Assembly (NCBI GenBank): GCA_025463005.1
Contig: JAOAPR010000097.1
Span: forward strand, 62,001 to 126,000
Direction of reading: 5' to 3'
DNA from: Bryobacterales bacterium
GTDB lineage: Bacteria; Acidobacteriota; Terriglobia; Bryobacterales; Bryobacteraceae
Length of the DNA stretch: 64,000 nucleotides
This document shows positions 63,987 through 64,000 of this stretch, piece after piece. Below the pieces are notes generated by a model. That model saw only the letters and a list, made by a program, of their open reading frames with translations, made no database searches and was not told where the DNA came from. Each line of letters starts with the position of its first letter. Position 1 is the stretch's first letter. Position numbers and translations under genes: made by a program.

Positions 63987-64000
63987 AAGAAATCTCCCCT

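Overview
The window looks like a chromosome segment of a soil Acidobacteriota (Bryobacterales / Candidatus Solibacter-like) bacterium. This is inferred from gene content: a Ser/Thr kinase fused to a TolB-type beta-propeller, several exported NHL-repeat proteins, a PQQ dehydrogenase fused to cytochrome c, an ECF sigma/anti-sigma pair, and many Tat- or Sec-exported redox proteins. No rRNA or complete tRNA gene was seen.

Region 1 (1-13.7 kb) is a defence island. It begins inside a helicase with a C-terminal DUF1998 region (Druantia DruE-like or DISARM-like). A decayed ribbon-helix-helix regulator, a DNA cytosine-5 methyltransferase, a Vsr nuclease and a DUF3883 PD-(D/E)XK-like protein follow. 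A second, minus-strand module pairs a 1622-residue STAND-like NTPase, whose N-terminus resembles a DUF4297/Cap4 nuclease, with a small protein carrying an HEPN-like R-x4-H motif.

Region 2 (13.7-24.3 kb) is a redox cassette: a LysR regulator diverges from SDR, cupin, carboxymuconolactone decarboxylase-like, tautomerase, two zinc alcohol dehydrogenases, a second SDR, a cyclophilin-like protein, a quinone oxidoreductase and a RibD-C reductase. Its right end holds phage-type leucine-rich repeat genes, one of them broken. Region 3 (24.3-25.3 kb) is a 1 kb segment with one exported DUF1566 protein.

The borders of regions 1/2, 2/3 and 3/chromosome are three copies of the same structure: a 36-bp core that is the 3' end of a tRNA gene, with TGTACsGATTTTGTAC arm repeats at constant spacing. 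This is the pattern of tandem elements integrated at a tRNA 3' end. No integrase is in the window.

Region 4 (25.3-64 kb) looks like chromosomal backbone. It holds a DinB-like protein; a diphthine-ammonia-ligase-like / BtuF-like / DUF6580 group; a PaoABC-type molybdenum hydroxylase operon (28.4-32.3 kb); a kinase-propeller gene; a minus-strand periplasmic oxidation cluster (NHL proteins, duplicated CMD protein, PQQ-cytochrome c dehydrogenase, copper-monooxygenase-like cytochrome); an ExeA-TonB fusion; an exported ferritin-like protein; a cytochrome-flavin-ferredoxin fusion with other haem proteins and an ECF sigma/anti-sigma pair; a vanadium-type haloperoxidase; and a second PaoABC-type operon (60.3-64 kb, minus).
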